Part shown: piece by piece, positions 50,380-61,372 of the stretch
Position numbering within the stretch: the first letter of the stretch is position 1
Layout: each line of letters begins with the position of its first letter
Origin: Ochromonas danica
Lineage: Eukaryota > Sar > Chrysophyceae > Chromulinales > Chromulinaceae
Length of the DNA stretch: 64,000 nt
Reading direction: 5' to 3'
NCBI GenBank assembly: GCA_015146655.1
Contig: VKHL01000055.1
Coordinates: 1-64,000 of the forward strand
Translations under genes and position numbers: made by a program
Notes under the pieces: model-generated
What the model saw: the letters and a program-made list of their open reading frames with translations, nothing else
Database searches by the model: none
Told to the model about the DNA's origin: nothing

Positions 50380-51071
50380 GGTCTTCTTCTTTATTAGACT
50401 GTTTGAATTCAATAGTGTAAAAGTCGTCAGGTAGTGAGTCAGTCAAGTCTATGAAGGCAGGAATGTAGTCTTGCCAATATTGCTGTTGTTGTTGTTGTTT
50501 CGTTTCGTGGTGTCGCCGGTCGGATCAACCGCCTTCCTCATGTGTGTGTGTGTCCGTTCAAAAACGTGCAAACGAAATTTCGAAAAACGAAAACGTCCCA
50601 ATAACGCTCGTTCGATTTTTCATGCTAACGTAATGCTTGGTAACTTGAGACTGGATCCCAAGTCACTGAATATGGTCAGTTTTTTAAAGGGTTGTAACCT
50701 ATCAATGAGGGATCAATTAGTGAACCCAAAATTCTAAGTTATCGCAAACGGTCACGTTTGGGAGGTCAAAATCCCAAGTTTCCGCGGCAAAAGTTACAAA
50801 GCATTACGTTAGTATTTCAGCAAGTCATCATGATTACTTTCGACCTTAATGTTACACCCAACCAAGAGAAGCTAAGGTAAGCTCTTATCCAAAATCAATA
50901 ACTACAGTAGTTACTGTAACTAGTATACTTCCATCGAAAGATTTATTCAGTCAATAGTACAAGAGGACAGTGTAAAAGAAGGAGTGAAGAAAAAACAAGG
51001 CAACGAGGTACTGACCAGCCTTCAACATAACCATACTTAAGATCTTTTCAAACAAGTAAATTTACGGATTC
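50380..51071. other. Upstream region of the ammonium transporter, no gene recognised
   Basis: It contains a GTT-rich run (50484-50502) and a GT-rich run near 50541. The phrase GGTCACGTTTGGGAGGTC near 50750 is unexplained. A promoter for the transporter is expected here but no defined box was identified. Confidence 0.45.
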
Positions 51072-51757
51072 TTATAACTGTGTTTTATAGTGCTGGCTCA
51101 ACTCATCATCACTGCCAATGAGTTGACGGACGATGTCTTCTGAAGCAACTCCATTGTGCTGAGGAAGATCGAGAACTTGGTGGATAGCATCAGATACATT
51201 GGCTAAGTCATCATCATTTACTTTCGCTGCTGCATAAAGCAAGTCAGCTTCACGCTTGATGGAGACGATGACTTGAAGCAAGTCGGAAGGAGAGAAAGGT
51301 CTCCTTAGAATGGTCGAGGCATAGCGTTGACAAGATTCCTCCGTCAGAGCTTTGTCTTCAACCTCAGCACGATTCTGATGACTGGTGCTATCACTGCGGC
51401 CCACTTCTTCGTCAGTTCCAGCGATGAGAACAATGGGCGTAGTGCTGCTGAGGACCTTGACTATCTCCAAGGCATTGTGCTGATGAAGTTCATAGTTCGC
51501 AATTATCATGTCAAAATGAGTGTTCTCCATAAAGTCCAAGGCCACGAAGACATTTGGCACGACTGTGAAGAAACAGACGAAATCCAAGGAAGCAGTTAAC
51601 GCTTCTAACCCGCGAGCACTTATACGGCCATCCACACTTTGCTGGATATCTACAGCATGCGAGCAGAGGTGGTTGTCAACACCTGAACAACAAGATGAGA
51701 TATCAGTCTCTCACATAAGATCTTGAAAGATGACCTTCGTGACGATGTTTTAGGCAT
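51072..51757 (-). CDS. Response-regulator receiver-like protein lacking the phospho-acceptor Asp
   Basis: Proposed exons are 51757-51715 and 51682-51072, separated by a 32-nt intron (GTGAGA..TTCAG); splicing produces SFKILCVDNHLCSHAVDIQQ, closely resembling the first strand and acidic loop of receiver domains (usual ILIVDDN). Without it the frame stops. The receiver continues with ARGLEALTASLDF, ALDFMENTHFDMIIANYELH and TPIVLIAGTDE, then ILRRPFSPSDLLQVIVSI. The phospho-acceptor position reads ANYE, with Asn instead of Asp, and the conserved Lys is Arg, so it should not be phosphorylated. Total about 217 residues. It may be a pseudo-receiver or a fragment of a hybrid histidine kinase tail. Confidence 0.6.
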
Positions 51758-52536
51758 AACGCTATCCAGCTCAGATGATTAAGGAAAAAGTTATGATGCT
51801 TCAACTACAAGCATCAAGAACCAGAAAATCTTCCAAAGAAAGAGGTGAGTGGAATGGAATACTGTCCCCGCTTCTCTGACGTCATCCTCAACCTTCGACC
51901 AGCTCACCACTCACCACCGTTCGTATGCATGCGTGGTATCAAAACCGTGTCTAGATGGCCTTCCAAAGTTGACTTTTGAGAAAGGCGATTTTGTGGAGAA
52001 CTCAATGGCCACCACAACAATAAATCTATTCCATGGTATTCTTAACCATTGCTCTATTCTTGTTAGATCCAAACGATGGTATTGAGACTAAGAAGGAGAT
52101 TGGCTGAGACACTGGTCTTGTCGGTGGTGATGGATGAGAGAGACTGTAGGATCATCTTTTCCAAGGCTGTGCTCTTCACTGCGTTCCTGTCATCACTCAT
52201 CTTCAGTTGATCACCAACTGCAGATGTGTTCTAACACGAACTCAGTGAAGAATACAGCCTTGACAACTTTGATCTCTCGCTGTGATTGAGCAAGCTAGAC
52301 TATCGCTGTGATGTTGTTGATGCCAACTACTGTACTGTAGGTCCTAATTAGTGGCAGTCACTCACTTCCTTCATCATGCATGGTCCAATAACGTCGTGGA
52401 GTGACTGTATCCAACCGCCATGAGTACTACAGGTAGTCTACTTATAACATTGGTACAAGCAAACCCTCTTACACACATTGAAATTAGTTCACAACAAGAC
52501 ACACAACAACTGACCAAGACAAAAGGGGATGTCACG
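51758..52536. other. Intergenic, no gene recognised
   Basis: Short frames only. Distal exons of the receiver-like gene could lie here but cannot be supported. Confidence 0.4.
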
Positions 52537-53985
52537 TCATTTCCTGCCCTGAGATTGTCTGAGGAAGAGTTGACGGTATATGCCATCCTCCTTAGCCATG
52601 AGCTCTTCGTGGGGTCCTACCTCCTTGATCTCTCCCTGGTCGATGACGACAATACGATCGGCATTGACAATGGTGCTCAAGCGATGCGCCACGATGATAA
52701 CGGTGGGACGCGTCTGGATTAGACCACATGGGGGAGAGCTGTTCTCTTGTCGCTGTGTAAGCTCATCGATGGACTGTTGGATGAGGCTCTCAGACTGTGC
52801 ATCCAAAGCACTTGTAGCTTCGTCGAGAAGGAGAATCTTAGGTCGCTTGAGCATCGCCCGTGCCAGAGCAATACGTTGCTTCTGTCCGCCAGAGATCATG
52901 TAACCTGACCCCATCGTACTCACCGTGGTCTGATATCCATCGGAGAAGTCTGTTATAAAAGAGTGTGCATGAGCAAACTTGGCAACTTCAATCAGATCAG
53001 CTGAAACACCATCGCTGGATTGTTGCTTCGCATCTTCGACATCATGTTCCTGCTCTTGCTCTTGTGGTATTGGTTTATGGTATTGGTTCTTGTGGGTCAT
53101 CCAATTCCAACAAGAGGTAGTGGACTGTCGCTGTTGCTGACGAGCCTGGAGCCAGGCTGCAGAGGAAGGAAGCAAAGCAGAGAAGTTCTTCTCATAGCGG
53201 CCATAGTTCAGATTGTCTTCCACGGTGCCAGAGAAGAGAACTGGTTCTTGACCAACATAACCGATCTGAGAACGTAGATAGCGGACATTGAGGTTTTTAA
53301 TGTCCCAATCGTCGATGACAATGCTTCCTTCATCAGGGTCATAGAAGCGCAGTAGCAGATTGATGATAGTGCTCTTGCCTGATCCTGATGGCCCAACAAA
53401 GGCTATGACTTCTCCTGGAGCGATGGTGAGATTATAACCTTTGCAGACAGGGATATCTGGACGAGAGGGATAGTGGAAGGAGAGATTGCGAAGTTCGATC
53501 TTGCCTTGCAATTCTTGGAGTTGGTTTGGTTCAATAGCACTCACATCACAAGCACTTGGTTCTTGTTTGTCACGCAAAAGAACCAATCCCTTTTGAGAGG
53601 ACAAGCCGTCAATAGTGGAACTATTCGCAGAATCGATGGCTTCAAAGACACGTTTGGCTGACTCAACGCCCTTCACCTGGTCTCCCATATCACTCAATGC
53701 TTGACCAAGACCTGAGGCACCGAGCATGAGGGTCATGAAAGCACCCATCATATCTTCAAAAGTGATGGAACCATCCTTAATGAAGCGTGATCCAGCCCAA
53801 AAGAGTAATGCATAAGTTAGAAAACGACTTGCATAGGATGCACCGAATCCTATTCCTGCGATAATACAGCGACCAATTCTCTTCTCCATGATCCGTTCAG
53901 TCAATTGGGCATAATGAGTTGCTACTTTACGCTGCATAGAAAATGCAGTCACAGTGCGCATGTTGACGAAGGCGACACAACTCAT
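52537..53985 (-). pseudogene. ABC transporter (ABCB type), 5'-truncated
   Basis: 482 residues covering the last membrane helices and one nucleotide-binding domain. ATP-binding landmarks are complete: Walker A FVGPSGSGKSTI (about 198-207), Q-loop GYVGQEP (247), signature ISGGQKQRIALARAM (364), Walker B ILLLDEATSALD (386) and the H-loop His in IIVAHRLSTI (434). A Gln-rich insert of about 60 residues follows NYGRYEKNF. The open frame begins at MSCVAFVNMRTVTAFSMQ, a coupling-helix region, so at least half of the transmembrane domain is missing. The upstream DNA switches abruptly at about 53986 to a GT8 pseudogene on the other strand. It is thus a broken half-transporter, unless distant exons exist. 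Confidence 0.8.
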
Positions 53986-53987
53986 GT

Positions 53988-54910
53988 TGAAAAACTCTGT
54001 GGTTTATGGCCACACAGACTAACCATGCTTCATATCTTTCTTTCGGCAAAGCTGCGCTAAACACAGTGTTGCTACGGCATTCTGAGCAGCTCTTCCCTGT
54101 CCTTATGTGGGTGGAAGACATCAAAATGCGACTCTACCCGATTAGCTGACCAAAACGGTCGAATCTGACAAGATCCTCATTCTCCATCGTAACTTAACAT
54201 TTGTGAATCGAGAGGTCATTCAGAAGTATCCCATTCTTAATCATCCTGCTTTCCTTTGTTTGGATATTCCTACAATAATGCCCGAGTTGGCTAAAGCACT
54301 TCCTCGCTCTCTGAGGTCCACGATCAACTTCGACTATGCCGTTTACACAGATTGCGACGTCTTATTCTACCCCTCCTTCAACTTGAATGAGTTACCAAAG
54401 CCCAAAGTGCTCTCATTAAGGGGCGAGATGATAAAAGAGGAAATTGCTAATTCTAGTGTTCTTTACATGAGCATGTTCTTATCAGCCATGAATGGGCATC
54501 GTGCTTGTTTCATTGAGCAAGGGAAGAAAGCTAACTTCACATTCGGTGCATTTGACCAGGGATATATAATTACTTATTTCAGGCACAAACTTCACGTGGC
54601 AGAACTTCTTCCCGCAACTTTTAATTGGAAGCCCTATTGGGGGAATTGGATCCCAACAAAACTGCTATTTTGCATTTCCATGGGGGTTCTGCTAATTGCT
54701 TTTCTAATTGCTTTCTGCCATGGACAGCAATGGTTGTGATAGTCCAATTGTGTCAAAATGTGTAGGAACGCGTATATACGTGGACGTATGCAAATATATC
54801 ACGAACCTGTACCATGTTTCTCCGGACAATATGTGCAAGTGCATTGAGATTATTTCATCACATGGTTTCGTTGGATGTCACTCAAAAGCAGCAAATGGAA
54901 AAGCTTGATG
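53988..54910 (+). pseudogene. GT8-like glycosyltransferase, broken fourth copy
   Basis: It begins with sequence for KTLWFMATQ immediately at the ABC junction, then continues through several frames: NREVIQKYPILNHPAFLCLD, YTDCDVLFYPSFNLNELPKP, FDQGYIITYF and FNWKPYWGN. After a frame change come CDSPIVSKCVGTRIYVDVCK and ITNLYHVSPDN. The signal peptide is missing. Divergence from the intact copies is greater than theirs from each other, so it is an older copy or has decayed freely. Confidence 0.85.
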
Positions 54911-55444
54911 CTTCAGTTCAAAGAAGGTGAGGTAGTTATGGATCGTGGTTGATGCAGTGTGGCAGCTTTTGCGACGAATGCTTCATCTATGCTTCAACAA
55001 ATGCTTCCGCTTGTTAGCATTTATGCATTGTGATAATAGTCGCATGTGATATTCATACAATGTTACTCGACACATAGACCAATAGTTCGAATTTGTTGTA
55101 GTGTTGGTTGTTAATCAACCATGTTTTAGAATGGCGCAATACGGGTCTTATGGCATATGTTTGGTTTTGTTGGAATGTGCCTTTTATACTATGGCGAGGA
55201 AGTTGATTGTTCAGATTTTCTCCGTGGTCATGAATTAATAGCAGATCCTGTTACTGTAATTATAGCCTAACTACATTATTGCAATTGAAGTACTGTTTTC
55301 TCACAAAGAGTATGGGAAGAGAGAAATAGTTGCTTTGGTTGGACCTAAACAACAGAGTATTCTTGATGGAACTCCAGCAAGGTTCAACGATCTAATGAGT
55401 AGTGACGATCTAGTTGCTGACAGTTCCAGAGTCCTCCGTATGAG
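54911..55444. other. Intergenic, no gene recognised
   Basis: AT-rich spacer between the GT8 pseudogene and the first long-inverted-repeat element. No features. Confidence 0.45.
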
Positions 55445-57259
55445 CCCAAAAGGTCGCGAGTTTCTCAAAAGGTCGCGAGTTTCTGCGCGGGGAGCCTCCA
55501 CTGAAACGGACGTTTTGAGTGTGAATTTCGCATAAAAGAAGGCCTTGATTCTCATGAACCATCGCCAAATATCACAATTACTAGTCATTTTTACCGTGAA
55601 GGTGCATGCAATCTATCGATTCGTGGACTCAGATTAGCTGAGTCCACGAATCGATGGATTGCATGAACCTTCCACCAGTATCGCACATGGTTCAGATCAT
55701 TGTCACATGGATGAAGGCAAAGAAAGGTAAGAACGCGTAGATATTATAAAGATATAATGACAAATAACATGTATCCTGGCTAATATGTGACTTGATGTGT
55801 GACAGATATCCTTCGCAGCTTTGATTGCTGCTGCCTCCTCGTCGCGCTCGCTCTTCGTCATCGATTGCTTGCGACGCATCTCTTCTTCTTTTTCAGCCAA
55901 TTTCTTTGCTTCTTTGGCTTTATGTTTTCCAACTTGCTGGAGAACGGCTCTGGCTCTTTGCTTCTCCACCTGGACATTCAGATGGGCTTCTCCACATTCA
56001 CTTTGCTTCTCCACTCATATGACATGGTGGCCACATATGACAAAGCCTTCTTGAGCGATCTTATCTGATGTAACCGCCTTGTTACAGAGAACTCGACAAA
56101 GGCGAATGATTCCTTCGCGCAAGAGAACTTTGTGTCCAGAAACATTTGTATCGTCCTGAAAACGGTTGCGTAGATCTTGGATATGAGCGTCAAGGGCATC
56201 ACTCAATGTGCGATTGGCCACAATTGCTTGTTGATTCAAATCCTTTTTAAAGCTAACATCAAATTGTTGATGTTGACTTGTCTTAGATGGTTCGCCTTTC
56301 ATATAGTCCACTCCAACATCAGAAAATTCTTGCAAACAACATTCAACTTCAAAATTCAAGGCTTGTTGGTGAAGAAGAATGATGGCTTCTTCATCACTAT
56401 GGGAAAATGTTCTCAGCTCATTGCTCTACAAATTACACGACGAATCAGAATTAAGTTTAAAGCATACAACTCTTTCAAATGAACATAATAACATAATATA
56501 ATAAGGATAGGGATAATAACATTCAAGAAGAAATGTTCCCACATCGCAGCGTTTCCAGATCGATCTTTTGCTGCTTAACGCCAACCATATAGCGTATCTG
56601 TCACTGCGCTAAGCTTCATGCCTTCGGCCCTTGATCCATAGAACTCGTTCTCAGGAGTCAACAGCGATGATCAACAACAACAGCCCTGAGTGGAGAAGCA
56701 AAGTGAATGTGGAGAAGCCCATCTGAATGTCCAGGTGGAGAAGCAAAGAGCCAGAGCCGTTCTCCAGCAAGTTGGAAAACATAAAGCCAAAGAAGCAAAG
56801 AAATTGGCTGAAAAAGAAGAAGAGATGCGTCGCAAGCAATCGATGACGAAGAGCGAGCGCGACGAGGAGGCAGCAGCAATCAAAGCTGCGAAGGATATCT
56901 GTCACACATCAAGTCACATATTAGCCAGGATACATGTTATTTGTCATTATATCTTTATAATATCTACGCGTTCTTACCTTTCTTTGCCTTCATCCATGTG
57001 ACAATGATCTGAACCATGTGCGATACTGGTGGAAGGTTCATGCAATCCATCGATTCGTGGACTCAGCTAATCTGAGTCCACGAATCGATAGATTGCATGC
57101 ACCTTCACGGTAAAAATGACTAGTAATTGTGATATTTGGCGATGGTTCATGAGAATCAAGGCCTTCTTTTATGCGAAATTCACACTCAAAACGTCCGTTT
57201 CAGTGGAGGCTCCCCGCGCAGAAACTCGCGACCTTTTGAGAAACTCGCGACCTTTTGGG
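55445..57259. mobile_element. Long-terminal-inverted-repeat (foldback-type) element A
   Basis: 1815 bp. The arms 55445-56018 and 56687-57259 (about 570 bp) are near-perfect inverted copies around a unique core of about 670 bp. Ends read CCCAAAAGGTCGCGAGTTTC, followed by a second AAAAGGTCGCGAGTTTC. The arms encode a charged stretch EKQSECGEAHLNVQVEKQRA...KKLAEKEEEMRRKQS. The core encodes, on the minus strand, SKTSQHQQFDVSFKKDLNQQ and IRLCRVLCNKAVTSDKIAQE in frame with that stretch except for one TGA. No transposase was recognised, so it is likely mobilised in trans. Element B at 61373 is almost identical. Confidence 0.85.
55605..55665. repeat. Subterminal hairpin inside the left arm of element A
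   Basis: 28-base arms CATGCAATCTATCGATTCGT... and ...GATGGATTGCATG pair at 27 of 28 positions around a 5-base loop (ATTAG). The same hairpin occurs in the right arm (about 57038-57098) and in element B. In B's right arm the hairpin is shortened. Confidence 0.9.
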
Positions 57260-57450
57260 CTCACACAGGAGTTCCGAGTTCGAGTTGTTGTTTTTCAGAG
57301 CTGTTAGGTTACCACACATCATAACAATAACTAACACTCGCAACGTGAATGTGGAAGAGCAGCTCCAGCGAGCAAGCCATCCAACAACAACAGATCCAAC
57401 TGTCCTAACTGAGAGAAGACCTGTCATTTCAAAAGAGAAAAAAGGGCATC
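57260..57450. promoter_or_regulatory. Putative promoter/5' region of the methyltransferase-like gene
   Basis: About 190 bases between element A and the ATG at 57451. No definite boxes were recognised. The element end lies within this short upstream region and could influence expression. Confidence 0.3.
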
Positions 57451-58179
57451 ATGGTATTAATCCTTCTATTCTTCCTTCTACTTGCTGGATTCTGTTATGC
57501 TGATATAGTTGAAAAAGCACCAACTAATGGTGCGATGGTCTGTAAAAAGAGAATGAATGAATCCGAACTATCTGAAACTGAGAAAAATATCGGAAATATT
57601 AATTTAGCGATGTCTCCCAACGAGAAGGTTCTGCTCTATCGTCAGTTAAAGGAAGCTAAGCTTTATTTTGAGTTTGGATGTGGGGGATCGACTATTCTGG
57701 CTTGTGAGAGCTTTCCCAACTTACAAATTCGCTCCGTAGACTCCAGCTCTGAGTGGATCAATATGGTACAAAATAGTAGCTGTATTTCGAAAGCTGTATC
57801 TGATAATAGAATCCATATGACATGGATTGATTTTGGAAAGCTTGAATTATGGGGCTATCCTGCCACGGAGGCGAAAAAACACAATTGGCCGCTTTACAGT
57901 GAAACTATAAAATCGGCAGGTGCAGACGCTGATTTTGTTCTCGTTGATGGACGATTCCGCATTTCCTGCTTTCTTAAAACACTATTATATAATTATAGCC
58001 CGTCGTTGAAAATTGGAATTCATGATTTTTTCCCACGAGCTGATGTTTATGGTTCTGTCCTTAAGTTTGCTGATCCATATGACTGCATTGATTCTTTCCT
58101 CATATTCAAACCAAAAGCTGATATCAACAAGGATGAATTGCTACAAGAGATTCAACTTCGTAGTCATGTTCAACATTAA
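57451..58179 (+). CDS. Secreted SAM-dependent methyltransferase-like protein
   Basis: 242 residues with a signal peptide, MVLILLFFLLLAGFCYA. A class I methyltransferase fold is indicated by AKLYFEFGCGGSTILAC (motif I, E-x-G-x-G-x-S, SAM binding), then IRSVDSSSEWINMVQ, where Asp would bind the ribose. DADFVLVDGRFRISCFL is motif IV with a D-G-R-F/Y-R pattern found in several sugar- and polysaccharide-associated methyltransferases. IGIHDFFPRADVYGSVL follows. A lumenal location suggests methylation of a glycan, but substrate assignment is inference. No introns. Confidence 0.75.
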   Translation: MVLILLFFLLLAGFCYADIVEKAPTNGAMVCKKRMNESELSETEKNIGNINLAMSPNEKVLLYRQLKEAKLYFEFGCGGSTILACESFPNLQIRSVDSSSEWINMVQNSSCISKAVSDNRIHMTWIDFGKLELWGYPATEAKKHNWPLYSETIKSAGADADFVLVDGRFRISCFLKTLLYNYSPSLKIGIHDFFPRADVYGSVLKFADPYDCIDSFLIFKPKADINKDELLQEIQLRSHVQH

Positions 58180-59979
58180 GGTGTTGTAGTGTAGGGCTTT
58201 ACCACAATTATTCTAGCATAACCCTTTGGTATCGTCTTTTCCAGTTGGTTGAGTAATTTATTTCAACAGCAAGTGAGTTTTAGTTGGTTTTATTGAGGAG
58301 GATGGAAGATAGTAAAAGAACTTTAATCCGTATCAATCCCATCTCTATTGTAGATTAACCCTTGCATCTTCAATAATATGATGTAACATAACTAAGAACT
58401 GCGTCCAAATGATCTCATTCGCTCCATTTGTTTTAAACAAGCAATGAAAGAGATTTTCAAAATGGGGAGGAACTTGAAATTTACAAACACCAGACCACAA
58501 AGCTGGGGGGATATCTTGAGCGGCAGATATGCTGGAGAAAAGCAACTGCTGAAGGACCGAGACGGCCAGCGGTAAGGTGCAATGTTTACGCCAGAAGAAG
58601 GAAGTTGTTCCATTTGCAACAAGCCAACTTACACAGTACAGTAGCCAACACAAGGGAATTCTTGTTTATACGTTGAACACAGTACTGTCGAGGAGCGATA
58701 TCTTTAATATCGGTATGAACCCGTTCGGAACTTAAAACCATTACTTCCTCAGTGAACATTACAGAAAAAGGAAGGGGGAAGGGAGGAGGAGAGCTTCAAC
58801 CAAGAAACTCTTCATGCCTTGTGTCTGGGAAGGGAAGTGTCTGTCTTGTGTGAAGATTGTTTGACAGAAAGTTCAAAGCCACCAAGAAAGGAACGAATAT
58901 GGTGCCAGGGATCCTTGATAAACGACAGTGAGAAAGAGAGGAGAACGATAGAGGAATATGTGATTTCGTGATCGGTGCGTTTTCTTCTTTAGGCGTAACT
59001 AATGACCAACAAGAATGAATGGCTTCGTGGAGATTTTTGTCTTTTCCCGTAAGATGCTGGGTAGCGACCCGTAGAGGTCCGAGGGTGGCCCAAAGATGCT
59101 TTCGTGATCTTCACTTTCATTTCAATAGGTAGCTATAGGACCTCTATGGGTATCGAAGATCATAATCAATTGAATACCAAAAACCTTTGTCAGTTCTTCT
59201 AAGGTATCGTCGATGACCCCTTCTGAGGCGGTCCATCGTTGACCATGGCAGGATAACAGGGATTCATTTGACACATCTTCAGGATTTTCTTCACGGTCTC
59301 CATCAGGGTGATTTTCTTGGTCCTCCTGATAGTTTTCTTGATATTCTTCAGATTGATTAGCGGAGGGAGGGTAGGACGGATTTGGATAGTCTTCACTACC
59401 GTCCCCGCTCTCCTACTCCACATGATAGCGCTTCTTATGACCTTGATCATGACAAGAAATGACTTTTCCCACAAATTGATTGACCTTTGAAGATTCCCTA
59501 AGACTCTGCAACCGATTTGCAACTCCGACCTAGGAACCTTTCGTAGAACATTTCTTAATAAATACTGATCGTAATTGACAATAACAACAACTAAAATGTA
59601 ATTCGCAAGGATCTATTTACAATAAATATATATATATATGAGAAGATGCAAAAATGTTCACATGAATCGAACAAAAAGTTCGCGTAGAGTTCAAAGGTCC
59701 TTAGGTCATTATTTCTCCGTCTTTGCTGACCATACATTCTCTACTCTTAATTACAGTATTCCTAGTAGAAAGGAGTATGGCAAATAGACTATCTGATCCA
59801 CTATCTTCTTTTATCTTTTGCCTCACACAACTCGATTTTGGGACCTAATTGCCACCGTGGAATCTGTATGGAACACATATGGAATCCGGAATGCACGTTC
59901 AGGATTTATAATCATGTGATAGTATTAACTATTACATCTTCGTATGCGCTAAAAGACACAAAGATTATTCATTTTCTGA
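58180..59979. other. Intergenic with dispersed repeats and relics
   Basis: 58817-58860 is an inverted scrap of the 3' end of the 12323 gene (CTTGTGTCTGGGAAGGGAAG). 58870-59260 is the mate of the repeat at 37870-38410. On the minus strand near 59380-59540 a frame reads QFVGKVISCHDQGHKKRYHV, resembling the start of a Tudor-like domain. After a stop it continues with an acidic Ser/Glu-rich stretch; it is probably a relic. A (TA)n run lies near 59625. Confidence 0.55.
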
Positions 59980-61008
59980 TTAATACGTCGTAGAGTTGTG
60001 AAGAAGAAATTGTAGTAATGCGATGTTCAACTCTCGGTAGATCGAAAGATCTCGAAAATGATAGTGATCAAAGTAAGCTTCCTTTGTATTGACCAGATGT
60101 TCCGTTAAAGCAAAGGTATCAAAGAGTAGGAAACCTGATGAAGAAAGCTGGTTGCGAAATTCTTCGTCTTCATATTGTACTCCTCCATTTAGTTCTGTTG
60201 TTGTAGCTTTCCAAATGGCACATTTGGTTGCTTTACTCACGGCTGCCTGGAGACGAGGTAGATATGATGATTGACTAACTAGGTGGTGACTCCAGAACCC
60301 GTGGTTGAAGATCAGATAGTCAGGCTGGAAAGGTACAAGCTTATGAGTGATGAAGTCATGGGCATCAGCGTAGCTCTGATTTGCATCAGGGCTGAAGGAT
60401 AGAAGATTAGGTTGGCCCATACAGTTAGCAGAGAATTCTCTCAGCGTGGGGAAGTCTCTGCTCAACAGGATAGGGTTGGGAGGGAAAAAGCTATTCAATG
60501 TGATCGTCAGATTGAGTCCATAGTGATAGAAATAACGATTTTCACGACAAGAATGAAATACAACATCGTGTCGATAGGCATCTACTATTTCATGGCATCC
60601 CATACGCTTGTTCGTAGAGCGTAAAAATCCATCCCAGCTGCCAAATTCCTTCTCTCGAATCATGCTAGGCAGACCTGGATCTTCTAATCATTGTCCTGAT
60701 GAAAGAAACCAAGCCAATGATAAGTATTGATATCGTGTAAGAGAGTCACCGATGAAACTGACTCTCTTGTTACGAAGAAATCCTAACCACTTCAAATCTA
60801 TTCCATTTCTCAGAGGGTGATCTTTGAATGCAATAATGAAAGAATCTTGCAATGATCCACTTTGAAAGTGCCAAGGGTAATCTTGTATAATACCTTCAAC
60901 AGTTATCAACCAGGAAAAGTTGAGAAGAGATACTAGCAGAGTAACATAGAGAGAGCAAGTCATAAGTAACCACTGCCTCCCGCCACGGAATCCAACCTCC
61001 AATGTCAT
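59980..61008 (-). pseudogene. PC-esterase/TBL-like glycan acyltransferase with one in-frame TGA
   Basis: The frame from the ATG at 61008 starts with a signal anchor (WLLMTCSLYVTLLVSLLNFS), then RVSFIGDSLTRYQYLSLAWF, the GDS motif block of PC-esterase/TBL/Cas1-type acyltransferases. It meets a TGA after SSGQ at 60688. The same frame resumes without shift (LEDPGLPSMIREKEFGSWDG) and continues to YLIFNHGFWSHHLV and AYFDHYHFRDLS, whose D-x-x-H is the second half of the Ser-Asp-His triad. Without the stop it would be about 342 residues, near family length. Such enzymes O-acetylate wall or glycoprotein sugars. All other genes here use TGA as a stop, so recoding is unlikely; recent inactivation or a sequence error is favoured. 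Confidence 0.75.
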
Positions 61009-61372
61009 GGCAGGAAAAGAGTTTTCAAGGTGAGGTTTGAAGCGTTGGCTGCTGTCTTGCGGCCACCCCTCCTACGGCGCTGTCACTCCCTCCACCTTCT
61101 GTTGTGGTTGTTTTTGTTGTTTTGTCTGTTTGAGATTTCGGCCACGTCAGAGCTGCTGTGGAGGAAGGTCAGCCAAAATCGGCGGAATTCCACTTTGGGG
61201 TTTTCGTGTTTTCGAGCGTCATTGCAGAGAAAAAGAGTGCAAAGTCGGTCTCGCATTTCCCCTGACTTTTGGGAAATCGTGAATTGTCAGTTGTGAATCA
61301 AGAAGCACTACTTTTGAGAAACAAATTTGGGTATCCACGCCAAGCGGAAAGAGTCCAACAGCTGCGTGGAAA
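61009..61372. other. Spacer before element B
   Basis: Short frames only, some hydrophobic, without homologous neighbours. It is the upstream region of the PC-esterase-like gene on the minus strand. Confidence 0.4.

Noticed and set aside
55799-56068. Hydrophobic frames in the arms of the foldback elements as membrane proteins
   Set aside because: They are antisense of the charged EKQ/KAKEAKK frame. Both arms carry them only because they are inverted copies.
60680-60700. In-frame TGA read as an amino acid (altered genetic code or selenocysteine)
   Set aside because: The O-fucosyltransferase-like, GT92-like, ChaC/RCC1 and 43050 genes all end in TGA at natural protein ends. No selenoprotein-type context was apparent.
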